Assembly (NCBI GenBank): GCA_024235635.1
Contig: JACKMA010000001.1
Location: 372,001-436,000, forward strand
Reading direction: 5' to 3'
Length of the DNA stretch: 64,000 nt
DNA from: Zoogloeaceae bacterium
Lineage (GTDB): Bacteria > Pseudomonadota > Gammaproteobacteria > Burkholderiales > Rhodocyclaceae
Shown: one piece after another, positions 45,090 to 52,976 of the stretch
How the letters are laid out: each line of letters begins with the position of its first letter
Numbering within the stretch: position 1 is the stretch's first letter
Translations under genes and position numbers: made by a program
The notes under the pieces: model-generated
Told to the model about the DNA's origin: nothing
What the model saw: only the letters and a program-made list of their open reading frames with translations
Database searches by the model: none

Positions 45090-45530
45090 CTACCAGCGCG
45101 CCGCAGCGGCGTCGTCGCTGTCGCGAGCCTCGACCCAGCGACTGCCGGCGGCGGTCTGCTCCTTCTTCCAGAACGGCGCCCGCGTCTTCAGATAGTCCAT
45201 GATGAACTCGCAGGCGGCAAACGCTTCGCCGCGGTGGCCACCGGCGACACCGACGAAAACGATCTGCTCGCCGACCCGCAACTCGCCGACCCGGTGGATC
45301 ACCCGCACGCCGACGACGGCCGGCCAGCGCGAGCAGGCCTCGTCGACGATGGCCTCGAGCGCGTTCTCGGTCATGCCCGGGTAGTGTTCGAGGGTCATCG
45401 TCTCGACGCCGCCGTCACCCCGCACGACACCGATGAAGCTGGCGACGGCGCCGACGTCGCTGCGCCCTTCGAGCAGGCGCGCGCACTCGCGGCCGGCATC
45501 GAAGTCCCCGGTCTGGACACTGACGCGCAT
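45090..45530 (-). CDS. moaE: Molybdopterin synthase catalytic subunit MoaE
   Basis: A 146-residue MoaE. It combines with the thiocarboxylated C-terminus of MoaD to convert cyclic pyranopterin monophosphate to molybdopterin in the cytoplasm. Family marks are GAVASFIGVVR, TLEHYPGMTE, VIHRVGELRVGEQIVFV and HRGEAFAACEFIMDYLKTRAP. The catalytic Lys pair is in FWKKE. It is last in the moeA-moaD-moaE unit on the minus strand, one base after moaD. Confidence 0.95.
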   Translation of the reverse strand: MRVSVQTGDFDAGRECARLLEGRSDVGAVASFIGVVRGDGGVETMTLEHYPGMTENALEAIVDEACSRWPAVVGVRVIHRVGELRVGEQIVFVGVAGGHRGEAFAACEFIMDYLKTRAPFWKKEQTAAGSRWVEARDSDDAAAARW

Positions 45531-45531
45531 C

Positions 45532-45780
45532 TCAGCCCCCCGTCACCGGCGGGAAGAACGCGACCTCGTCACCGTCGCCGACCGCGGTTTCCGGACCCGC
45601 CATCACCTGGTTGACGGCGGCGCGCAGCGTCGCAGTCTGCCCGAGCACGTCGACACCGTGCGCCGCGAGATGCTCGCGCAGGCCGGACACCGAGAGCTGA
45701 TCGCCGGCGAACTCGATCTCTTCGCCGGCGCGACCGACCGATTCCCGCAGACTCGCAAAATACCTGATATGCACCTTCAT
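45532..45780 (-). CDS. moaD: Molybdopterin synthase sulphur carrier subunit MoaD
   Basis: An 82-residue ubiquitin-fold protein that carries sulphur as a C-terminal thiocarboxylate; it ends FFPPVTGG, the required Gly-Gly. It opens MKVHIRYFASLRESVG. It lies three bases from moeA upstream and one base from moaE downstream, so the three genes form one transcript. MoeB, which adenylates MoaD, is not in the window. Confidence 0.95.
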   Translation of the reverse strand: MKVHIRYFASLRESVGRAGEEIEFAGDQLSVSGLREHLAAHGVDVLGQTATLRAAVNQVMAGPETAVGDGDEVAFFPPVTGG

Positions 45781-45783
45781 CGT

Positions 45784-46986
45784 TCAGCCCAGTAGATCCG
45801 AAAACGAAACATAGGACAGCGGGTCGCCGACCGCGACCTGGGTCTCCGGCGGCACGCTGGCCAGACCGTCGGCCCAGACGCAGGACGTCAGCACGCTCGA
45901 TTCCTGGTTGGCGAAGCGCTCGAGACGGCCGTCGCCAGCCACCCGCACCCGCAGGAATTCCCGCCGTGGTCCGGTCTTCCAGTCGAAGCCGGCCGGCAAT
46001 CGAAGCATGCCCGGCGCGACCTCGCCGACGCCGCAGCAGCGCAGCACATACGGCCGCACCAGGATCAGGAACGTCACCAGTGCCGACACCGGGTTGCCGG
46101 GCAGGCCGACGAAGGCTGCGTCGCCGACCCGGCCGAAGGACAGCGGCTTGCCCGGCTTGACCGCGATCTTCCACATCGTCAATTCACCCTCGGCCTCGAC
46201 CGCCGGCTTGACGTGATCCTCCTCGCCCATCGACACACCGCCGCTGGTTACGATCAGGTCGTGCCCGGCCGCCGCTTGGCGCAGTGCACGTCGGGTCGAT
46301 TCGAGCGTGTCGGCGACGATGCCGCCGTCACTGACCGCGCACCCCAGCCGCTCGATCGCCGCTCGCAGCATGAAGCGGTTGGAGTTGTAGATGCCCCCCG
46401 GCGGCAACGGTTCGCCCGGCTCGGTCAGTTCGTCGCCGGTGGACAGCACCGCCACCCGGAGTCGGCGAAAGACCGGCACGCGGGCCACACCGATCGACGC
46501 GGCCTGCCCGATCTCGGCCGGGCCGAGCCGCGTACCGGCGGCGAGGACCACGTCGCCGGCACGGATATCGTCACCCTTGTGACGGATGAAATCGCCGGCA
46601 GCCGGCAGGCGTCGGATCACGACGCCGTCGCCGTCCGCATCGCAGTCTTCCTGCATCACCACGGCGTCGGCGCCTGCCGGAATCGGTGCACCGGTGAAGA
46701 TCCGCGCCGCGCTGCCGGCTGCGAGTCGGGTACCGACCGAACCTGCCGGAATCCGCTGGCTGACCGGCAGACGGGTACCCGGCGCGATGACATCGGCACG
46801 GCGGACGGCGTAACCGTCCATGCCGGAATTGTCGTGGGGTGGCACGAACAGCCCGCTGCGCAGATCCTGCGCCAGGACGCGCCCGTGAGCGGCGGCGAGG
46901 TCGAGCGTCTCGGTCGTGCGCGGCGCGACCGCCGCGGATTCGAGTCGCGACAGTGCCTCCTCGAAGGACAGCATCGGTAGCTTCAT
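45784..46986 (-). CDS. moeA: Molybdopterin molybdotransferase MoeA
   Basis: A 400-residue enzyme that inserts molybdate into adenylylated molybdopterin. Landmarks are PPHDNSGMDGYAVR (substrate loop), GTRLPVSQRIPAG, FTGAPIPAGADAVVMQEDC and VLSTGDEL. The MoCF domain adds VTSGGVSMGEEDHV, KPGKPLSFG and LPGNPVSALVTF. ATG 46986 (KLPMLSFEEAL) is preferred to an upstream open extension. It heads the moeA-moaD-moaE operon, so the cell makes molybdenum cofactor. Confidence 0.94.
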   Translation of the reverse strand: MKLPMLSFEEALSRLESAAVAPRTTETLDLAAAHGRVLAQDLRSGLFVPPHDNSGMDGYAVRRADVIAPGTRLPVSQRIPAGSVGTRLAAGSAARIFTGAPIPAGADAVVMQEDCDADGDGVVIRRLPAAGDFIRHKGDDIRAGDVVLAAGTRLGPAEIGQAASIGVARVPVFRRLRVAVLSTGDELTEPGEPLPPGGIYNSNRFMLRAAIERLGCAVSDGGIVADTLESTRRALRQAAAGHDLIVTSGGVSMGEEDHVKPAVEAEGELTMWKIAVKPGKPLSFGRVGDAAFVGLPGNPVSALVTFLILVRPYVLRCCGVGEVAPGMLRLPAGFDWKTGPRREFLRVRVAGDGRLERFANQESSVLTSCVWADGLASVPPETQVAVGDPLSYVSFSDLLG

Positions 46987-47064
46987 GTCGGCCTGGTCAT
47001 GTTGTCGACGACACCGACGCAACCCGCCGGCGCTCCCGGAGCACGGATCGGTCCGGTGACGGGG

Positions 47065-48075
47065 TCAGCGCCCCATCAGGCGCCGGAAGGTGGCGACGAT
47101 TCCCTGGAACAATCCACCGGATGGCGCATCGGCATCACCCGGAGCGTGCCGATGCTGGCTTTGCACCAGGTCTTCCTCGATCGCTTCGGCTTGGGACTCG
47201 GGCATCGCCTGGACCTGATGTCGTTCCGCCAGCTCCGGCGCTTCGCGCATCTGTCGGTGCTTGTTCTGTGCCGAGCTTACCACCAAGCGCATGTAGCCGG
47301 CGCGCACCGGCTTCGGGACGTAGCGATAGATCTGACCCTGGTTGATCAGCGAGGTGATGGTCTCGGCATCGTGCTCGTCGGACAGGATCACCGACACGAT
47401 CTCGGGCTGCTTGGCCTTCAACATGCGAATCAGTCGTGTCGCGTCGAAACCGCCGACCCGGACCTCCGAGACCAGCACCCCGATCCGCTCGCGGTCGAGG
47501 ATGGCGAGCGCCTCGGCGAGGGTGCCGGCATGGAACACCTGCACGTCGACGTCCGCCAGCGCGTCGTCGAATGCCTGATGGACCGACGCATCGCCATCGA
47601 TCAACAAGATCGGATCTTCGGTGTGGCTGGGGGCGTCGTCGTCGGCCGCATCATCCTCGGAGACCTGCGGCGCAGCCGTTCGCGACAGGCCGACCGCCTG
47701 GCCGACGACGACCGGCAGTTCGTCCACGTTCCACGGCTTGTTGATGAAGCGGAAGACTTCGCCCTCATTGACCGACGCCAGTACCGCCTGCAGATCGGAA
47801 TAACCGGTCAGCAGAATCCGCATCGCCCGCGGTGCGATGCGCCGCGCCGCCTTCAGCACTTCGACCCCGGTCATGCCCGGCATGCGCTGATCGCTGATGA
47901 TGACGTCGAAATCGTGCTCGCGGATCAGCGTCATCGCCGCCTCGCCGCTGCTGGCGGTGAGAACGTCGAAGTGACGCCGCAACAACCAGTCCAGTGCCCG
48001 CAGGATGCCCGGTTCGTCGTCGACGCAGAGGATCTTGCCGCGTCGTGACGGGTCCGGCTGGGCCGCGTGAGTCAT
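47065..48075 (-). CDS. Response regulator with one active and one degenerate receiver domain
   Basis: A 336-residue protein without a recognised DNA-binding output. Receiver 1 (residues about 13-130) is complete: acidic pair CVDDEPG, phospho-acceptor in VIISDQRMPGMTG, then LLTGYSD and the lysine in FINKPWN. This form (ISDQRMPGM) is typical of RpfG/HD-GYP-type regulators, but no HD-GYP follows. Receiver 2 (about 150-270) keeps ILLIDGD and RYVPKPV, while the acceptor position reads VSEVRVGG, so Asp is replaced by Glu. The tail is charged and ends in an amphipathic helix (GIVATFRRLMGR). It is 18 bp downstream of the sensor kinase and is its likely partner. Confidence 0.85.
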   Translation of the reverse strand: MTHAAQPDPSRRGKILCVDDEPGILRALDWLLRRHFDVLTASSGEAAMTLIREHDFDVIISDQRMPGMTGVEVLKAARRIAPRAMRILLTGYSDLQAVLASVNEGEVFRFINKPWNVDELPVVVGQAVGLSRTAAPQVSEDDAADDDAPSHTEDPILLIDGDASVHQAFDDALADVDVQVFHAGTLAEALAILDRERIGVLVSEVRVGGFDATRLIRMLKAKQPEIVSVILSDEHDAETITSLINQGQIYRYVPKPVRAGYMRLVVSSAQNKHRQMREAPELAERHQVQAMPESQAEAIEEDLVQSQHRHAPGDADAPSGGLFQGIVATFRRLMGR

Positions 48076-48093
48076 GCCGTGCTTCTCCGAGTG

Positions 48094-49893
48094 TCAGGCT
48101 GCGAGGCCGATCCGGGCATGTTCGGTCGCCTGGGGAAATTTGACAAGGAACGTGGTGCCCTGCTCCGACGTAGATTCTACTGCGATCGTGCCGCCATGGT
48201 TCTCGACGATCTCGCGCGCGATCGACAGGCCGATGCCGGTGCCCTGACCTTGCGGCTTGGTGCTGAAGTAGGCGTCGAAGACGTGGGGCAGCACGCTCGC
48301 GGGAATGCCGCTGCCGTTGTCGCGCACCCGGATCTCGATGCCGTCGTCGCTGGTCCGCGACGCGACCGTGATGGCGCCGTCCTGACCGATCGCCTGCGCG
48401 GCATTGTTGATCAGGTTCAGGAAGACCTGGTTCAGTTGCGACACGTGACAGTTCAGGATCGGCATGCCATCGAGTTGTTCCTCGATCGTGATGGTGGTCG
48501 GAATCACGCTCCTGGCGACGTAGATCACGTTGCGCAGGCTCTTGTTGAGATCGAAGTCGACGGTCTTGTTGCGGTCGAGCCGGGTGAAGTCCCGCAGGTT
48601 GGTCACCATCTCGCTCATCTGTTCGATGCCGCCGAGTACGTCGCCGAGCATCGTGCGCATGTCATCGACGTCCCGCCCGCTCAATTGCAGTCCGGAGAGG
48701 CGGCGACGGGCTCCGGCGACGTTCAGCGTGACGACGTCGTCTTCGGTCTTGCGGGTGATCTCGGCGAGGCGGGCCGCGACGTCGACCGGTGTCGACAGTT
48801 CCCGCATGCCTTCCATCGCCATCGTGACATTGCTCTTCGAGAACGCCAGCGGGGTATTGAGTTGATGGGCGACGCCCGCCACCATCTGACCGAGGGAGGC
48901 CATCTTCTCGGCCTGCGCAAGCTGCTGCTGGTTGCGCGCCCGCTCGGTTTCGTGCTGGCGAAGCAGCCGATCCGCCCGCCGCACGATCAGGAACAGCACG
49001 ATGAACAGCAAGGCCAGCAACCCCAGCACCAGCGCGACGAGCCGGTTGACCGAGCCATCGATGCGCTGCTGGCTTCGGTCCGACGCATCCTCGATGCTCT
49101 GCAGGTTGCTGGCCTGGGCCGTGCGCGTCGCGGCCTGGGTCTGATTGATCCGGCCGAGGAAGCGGGTCACGTCGGAATAGACCTCGAACACGCCGATGAT
49201 GGTCTCGCCGTCCTGGCCATAGAGCGGCAGGTAGCTCGAAATCAGGTCACGGTTCTCGACCTGCCCTTCGAACGCGGAGAACTTGTCGCGGTGGGTCAGT
49301 TCGCTGGTGGGCTTGCCCACCATCGCACCGAGGAATCCGGCATTGGCGATCTTGTCGTCGCCGACCTGCGCATGTTCGGACGAATAGATCGTGACGCCGC
49401 GGGTGTCGAACACCTTGATCTTGAACACCGAGCTGCGGTGCATCGAGCGATACACTTTGTCGTTGAGGTAGGCGAATTCGGGCAGCGACCGGATCATCGC
49501 GCCGATTTCGGCAAAACAGGCCTTCTTCTCCGCCGGCGCGACGGTCTTGCCGTCCGCGGTCTGCTGGTCGGGGATCGAGCGGCATTGGCTGACGTCGATC
49601 GCGCCGGCCTTCGCCAGCAGGGCCGACAGGCCCTGGTCCCAGAGCGTATTGGCGAACAACCGGGTCAGGTTGACGTTGCCGCCTTCGTGGATCGCCAGCA
49701 GATCCTTCAGCGCCGATTCCTCCTGCTGCTTGGCAAATTGGGTCTGGACTTCGCCGAAGAAGGCGGCTTCCTCGGACTGCACCGATCGGAACAGGTCGGC
49801 CTGCTGCTGCTGGAAGTAGACCAGCACCGCAGCGACCGCCAGGATCGCGACGCAGCTGGTCAGGACGAAGTAACGGACGAGACGAAATCGCAT
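48094..49893 (-). CDS. Membrane sensor histidine kinase
   Basis: A 599-residue kinase. TM1 (YFVLTSCVAILAVAAVLVYF), a periplasmic sensor of about 270 residues (FDTRGVTIYSSEHAQVG, SSYLPLYGQDGETIIGVFEVYSD) and TM2 (LVALVLGLLALLFIVLFLIV) precede the kinase. Next come a coiled coil, HisKA with His343 in GVAHQLNTPLAF, and a HATPase (NQVFLNLINNAAQAIG, VRDNGSGIP, GTGIGLSIAREIV). The sensor resembles double-Cache or related folds and contains two cysteines. ATG 49893 was chosen because GGAGAACC precedes it and the leader helix starts there. It shares an operon with the response regulator downstream. Confidence 0.9.
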   Translation of the reverse strand: MRFRLVRYFVLTSCVAILAVAAVLVYFQQQQADLFRSVQSEEAAFFGEVQTQFAKQQEESALKDLLAIHEGGNVNLTRLFANTLWDQGLSALLAKAGAIDVSQCRSIPDQQTADGKTVAPAEKKACFAEIGAMIRSLPEFAYLNDKVYRSMHRSSVFKIKVFDTRGVTIYSSEHAQVGDDKIANAGFLGAMVGKPTSELTHRDKFSAFEGQVENRDLISSYLPLYGQDGETIIGVFEVYSDVTRFLGRINQTQAATRTAQASNLQSIEDASDRSQQRIDGSVNRLVALVLGLLALLFIVLFLIVRRADRLLRQHETERARNQQQLAQAEKMASLGQMVAGVAHQLNTPLAFSKSNVTMAMEGMRELSTPVDVAARLAEITRKTEDDVVTLNVAGARRRLSGLQLSGRDVDDMRTMLGDVLGGIEQMSEMVTNLRDFTRLDRNKTVDFDLNKSLRNVIYVARSVIPTTITIEEQLDGMPILNCHVSQLNQVFLNLINNAAQAIGQDGAITVASRTSDDGIEIRVRDNGSGIPASVLPHVFDAYFSTKPQGQGTGIGLSIAREIVENHGGTIAVESTSEQGTTFLVKFPQATEHARIGLAA

Positions 49894-50075
49894 GGAGGTT
49901 CTCCGCAGACGCCTGTTTCGGAAAAGGGCCTGGTGGCGCCGCCGGCGCATATGGATCCGCGCTTCCGCCACCCGCACCGAGGACACAGTGGGGCTAGATA
50001 ACGGAGTGCGATCATTATGCCTTTAGTAAGAGGGCTGCCCCGCATGGCATAAATCCGTGTAAACGTTGACCGGCA

Positions 50076-52055
50076 TCAATCTTCGCCGGCGGCATGGTCC
50101 GCTGCATCCATCGCCGCGACGAATCCGAGGGCTTGTTCGAGCGCCCGCGTCCGCCCCATCGGCGGCAGGCTGCGCCAGACCCGCTTGCCGTAGGGCTTGT
50201 CCACCATCCGCGGGTCGCACACCATCAGCACACCCCGATCGCGTTCGCTGCGGATCAGCCGGCCCGCGCCCTGCTTCATGCTGATCACCGCACGCGGCAA
50301 CTGATACTCGAAGAACGGATTGCCGCCGCCCGCGCGCAGGTGTTCGATCCGCGCCGACAGCACCGGATCGTCCGGTGGCGCGAACGGCAGCTTGTCTATG
50401 ACCACGATCGACAGCGCGTCGCCGGGCACGTCCACCCCTTCCCAGAAGCTCTGGCTGGCGACCAGGATCGCCTTGCCGGATCGGCGGAAGCGGGCGAGCA
50501 GTTCGGCGCGCGAATGCTCTCCCTGGAGCAGCAGCAACAACGCCTCACCGCTCTCCGCCAGCTCGCGGGACAAGACCTCGTGCACCCGGCGCATTGCCCG
50601 CAACGACGTGCACAGCACGAAACCGCGACCTCGCGAAGCCCGCAACAGCGGCCACGCGCGCTCGGCGACGGCCTCCGGGTAATCCGGGTGGTTGGGGTCG
50701 GGCATCCCGGCGGGTGCATACAGCAGGGCATGGCTCTGGTAATCGAACGGACTGCCCCAGCTCGCCGTGCGGGCGGCTGGCTCGATCTGGTCGAGCCCCA
50801 TCTCGCCGAGGAAGTGCCCGAAGTCGTTGCCCACCGCGAGCGTCGCCGACGTGAAGATCCACGCCTTGGGCAACTGACCCATCTCGCGACGGAAGATCTC
50901 GGCGATCGACAGCGGAGTCGAATTGAGCGCCAGCGACTGGCTGAACACTTCGGCCCAGCGGATCATCCCGCTAGCCTCCGGGCCCTGCCAGGCGTTCAAC
51001 CTGGCCGTGAGGTCGCCGCAACGCTCGAGACACTTGGCGAGGCCCTCCGAGCGCACCGCCTGGCTCTCCAGGATGGCCCCGAGCGACGACAGCGCCACCT
51101 CGACCGCCGCGACTGCGGTTTCGAAAGCGGGCTGGCCGGCCAGTTGCCGATGACGCAGTCGCAGGTTTTCGCCCGGCACCGAGAGGCGCAGGTCCCGGGC
51201 AGCCTTGTCGAGGGCATGGCAGGCGTCGATCAGCGCGGTGCAGTCCCGCGCCTCGGCGATGGTCTCGTTGCGGGTGTCGCGGCCGAGATCGAGCAGCTGG
51301 CCGGTGGTCAGGTTGCTGCCGAAGAACAGACTTGCGGTCTCCGGCAACTGGTGCGCCTCGTCGAAGACCACCGCATCGGCCGCCGGCAGCAGCTCGCCCA
51401 TGCCTTCGTCGCGCAGCATCACGTCGGCGAAGAACAGGTGGTGATTGACGACCACCAGGTCGGCTTCCATTGCACGCCGCCGTGCCTTGTGCACGAAGCA
51501 CTGCTCGGGGAAGTGCGGACACTCCTGGCCCAGGCAGTTGTCCCGCGTCGACGTCGCCGCCGACCACGCCGCCGATTCCTCGGCAACGTCGCCGCACTCG
51601 GACTTGTCGCCGCTGCCGGTGATTTCCGCGAAACGCACGATCGCACGCAGGTCGGCCGCCTCCTGCGGGCTGCGAAAGCGCGCCTCGCGAGCATTGCGGG
51701 CAAGATGATAGGGGCAGACGTAGTTGGCGCGGCCCTTCAGCAGGGCGACGTCGACGCTGACCCGCAGGGCGTCGCGCACGGTCGGCAGATCACGTCGGAA
51801 AAGCTGGTCCTGCAGCGTCTTGGTCCCGGTCGACACCACCACCTTGCCACCCGCGAGCAGCGCCGGCACCAGATACGCGAAGGTCTTGCCAGTGCCGGTA
51901 CCGGCCTCGACCACCAACGCCCGCCGCTCGCGCATCGCCTGATCGATGGCGCAGGCCATCTCCAGCTGCTGCGCCCGCGGGCGAAAGCCGGCGATGGCGC
52001 CGGCGAGTGGACCGTCGCCGGCGAAACACTGCTCTATCGATCGATCGATGCTCAT
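50076..52055 (-). CDS. DinG/YoaA-family ATP-dependent DNA helicase
   Basis: A 659-residue XPD-like superfamily 2 helicase. Walker A is VEAGTGTGKTFAYL, the DEAH box is in VVFDEAHQLPETAS, and motif VI is in MKQGAGRLIRSERDRGVL. Four cysteines in the expected spacing (YVCPYH, DNCLGQECPHF, EQCFVHK) should hold an iron-sulphur cluster. The closest E. coli relatives are YoaA and DinG, which unwind damaged or RNA-containing DNA. ATG 52055 (MSIDRSIEQCF) was chosen because the family N-terminus starts there. It is divergent from the type II secretion operon. Confidence 0.92.
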   Translation of the reverse strand: MSIDRSIEQCFAGDGPLAGAIAGFRPRAQQLEMACAIDQAMRERRALVVEAGTGTGKTFAYLVPALLAGGKVVVSTGTKTLQDQLFRRDLPTVRDALRVSVDVALLKGRANYVCPYHLARNAREARFRSPQEAADLRAIVRFAEITGSGDKSECGDVAEESAAWSAATSTRDNCLGQECPHFPEQCFVHKARRRAMEADLVVVNHHLFFADVMLRDEGMGELLPAADAVVFDEAHQLPETASLFFGSNLTTGQLLDLGRDTRNETIAEARDCTALIDACHALDKAARDLRLSVPGENLRLRHRQLAGQPAFETAVAAVEVALSSLGAILESQAVRSEGLAKCLERCGDLTARLNAWQGPEASGMIRWAEVFSQSLALNSTPLSIAEIFRREMGQLPKAWIFTSATLAVGNDFGHFLGEMGLDQIEPAARTASWGSPFDYQSHALLYAPAGMPDPNHPDYPEAVAERAWPLLRASRGRGFVLCTSLRAMRRVHEVLSRELAESGEALLLLLQGEHSRAELLARFRRSGKAILVASQSFWEGVDVPGDALSIVVIDKLPFAPPDDPVLSARIEHLRAGGGNPFFEYQLPRAVISMKQGAGRLIRSERDRGVLMVCDPRMVDKPYGKRVWRSLPPMGRTRALEQALGFVAAMDAADHAAGED

Positions 52056-52442
52056 GACGCGCGCGGATGATAGCACCCGCCACGACGGCTCCATGCACGA
52101 AGCGCTCACGCGCCGCCAGCCCTTGCGCGCCTTTCCGGCATGCCACCACAGCGCCGGGAGTGGCCGCGTGCGGATCAGGGATCTCGACGGCGTCACCGGC
52201 AAGCGCTCGAACGTCGAGCACTTGCGGCAGGTCGTCGACCGCTTCGTGCCGCGGCGCGGCTTTCGCGCGGCCGGCACCGGCGCCGCGCCCTTCCTCGCAC
52301 CGATGCCGAGTATCTGTGTCTGCGCCGCCCGATGTCGCGTAGGCGTCGCTCCTTCCGGCGAAGGCAGCGGGCGTGGGCATTTTTGCCCCGCCGTCAACTG
52401 ATAGTAATATCCCGGCGTGCAATCGTCCCCCGTCTCCGGCCC
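52056..52442. other. Gene-poor region between the helicase and the gsp operon
   Basis: A 387-bp gap. A plus-strand frame (52093-52401, 102 residues) contains a stretch that could be coding (RVRIRDLDGVTGKRSNVEHL). It lacks a ribosome-binding site and ends in an unconvincing Cys-rich tail, so it is not called. The right end holds the gsp promoter. Confidence 0.4.
52383..52410 (+). promoter_or_regulatory. Sigma70 promoter of the type II secretion operon
   Basis: TTGCCC (52383-52388) and TAATAT (52405-52410) are 16 bases apart, in a locally AT-rich patch 33 bp upstream of gspC. An inverted repeat GGGCA/TGCCC overlaps the -35 box and could be a regulator site. Confidence 0.6.
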
Positions 52443-52976
52443 ATGATCGCTGCCCTGCGGCGCCTGCGCCATCTCGTCGTGCCGCTGGCCTGGCTGCTGG
52501 CGCTGGGCTGTGCGGCGGCCGTCGCGGCGACGCTGTTCTGGCGCTACGCGGCGCCGCCCAGGTCGCTGCTGCCGGTGCGCTCCGAGACCGATCCCCGCGC
52601 CGTCGCTCAGCGCATCAACGGGCAGCATCCGTTCGCCGGCGAGGCGCCTGCCAAGCTCGCGGTGGCGGCAGGCGGCGGCGCCGCGCGCGTCGCCGTGATC
52701 GGCCTGGCGACCGGCTTCGACGGCGGTACCGGATTCGCGCTGCTCAAGTCCGGCGACGACGCGCCGCAAGCCTATGTCGAAGGTGAATCACTTGCCGACG
52801 GCGTCACGCTCCGACGCATCCTCGCCGACGGCGTCGAGCTCGAACGCAACGGCCGCGTCGAACGCCTGAGCCTGCCGACCACATCGACCGAGGGCGTGAT
52901 CACCGCCGCCGGTGCCGGCGCGCCGGCGGTTCCGTCCAATGCCGTTCCGACCAGCGAGGCCGCGAGCCGCCGATGA
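52443..52976 (+). CDS. gspC: Type II secretion inner-membrane protein GspC (short form)
   Basis: A 177-residue protein with a cytoplasmic start, one membrane helix (LVVPLAWLLALGCAAAVAATLFW) and a homology-region domain (INGQHPFAG, VIGLATGFDGGTGFALL, AYVEGESLADGVTLRRI, VELERNGRVERLSL). It connects the inner-membrane platform to the secretin. Most GspC proteins are near 270-300 residues and end in a PDZ or coiled-coil domain that helps select cargo. This one stops soon after the homology region with a Ala/Pro/Thr-rich tail. The stop overlaps gspD by ATGA. Confidence in GspC rests on shape and position. Confidence 0.8.
   Translation: MIAALRRLRHLVVPLAWLLALGCAAAVAATLFWRYAAPPRSLLPVRSETDPRAVAQRINGQHPFAGEAPAKLAVAAGGGAARVAVIGLATGFDGGTGFALLKSGDDAPQAYVEGESLADGVTLRRILADGVELERNGRVERLSLPTTSTEGVITAAGAGAPAVPSNAVPTSEAASRR

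Noticed and set aside
49894..50075. A promoter for the sensor kinase in the AT-richer stretch (CATAAT box)
   Set aside because: No acceptable -35 box at the right distance and no sigma54 -24/-12 pair, so no promoter is called.
52093..52401. A 102-residue plus-strand frame upstream of gspC
   Set aside because: No ribosome-binding site, Cys-rich unstructured tail and no recognisable family; it may be a decayed gene but cannot be supported.
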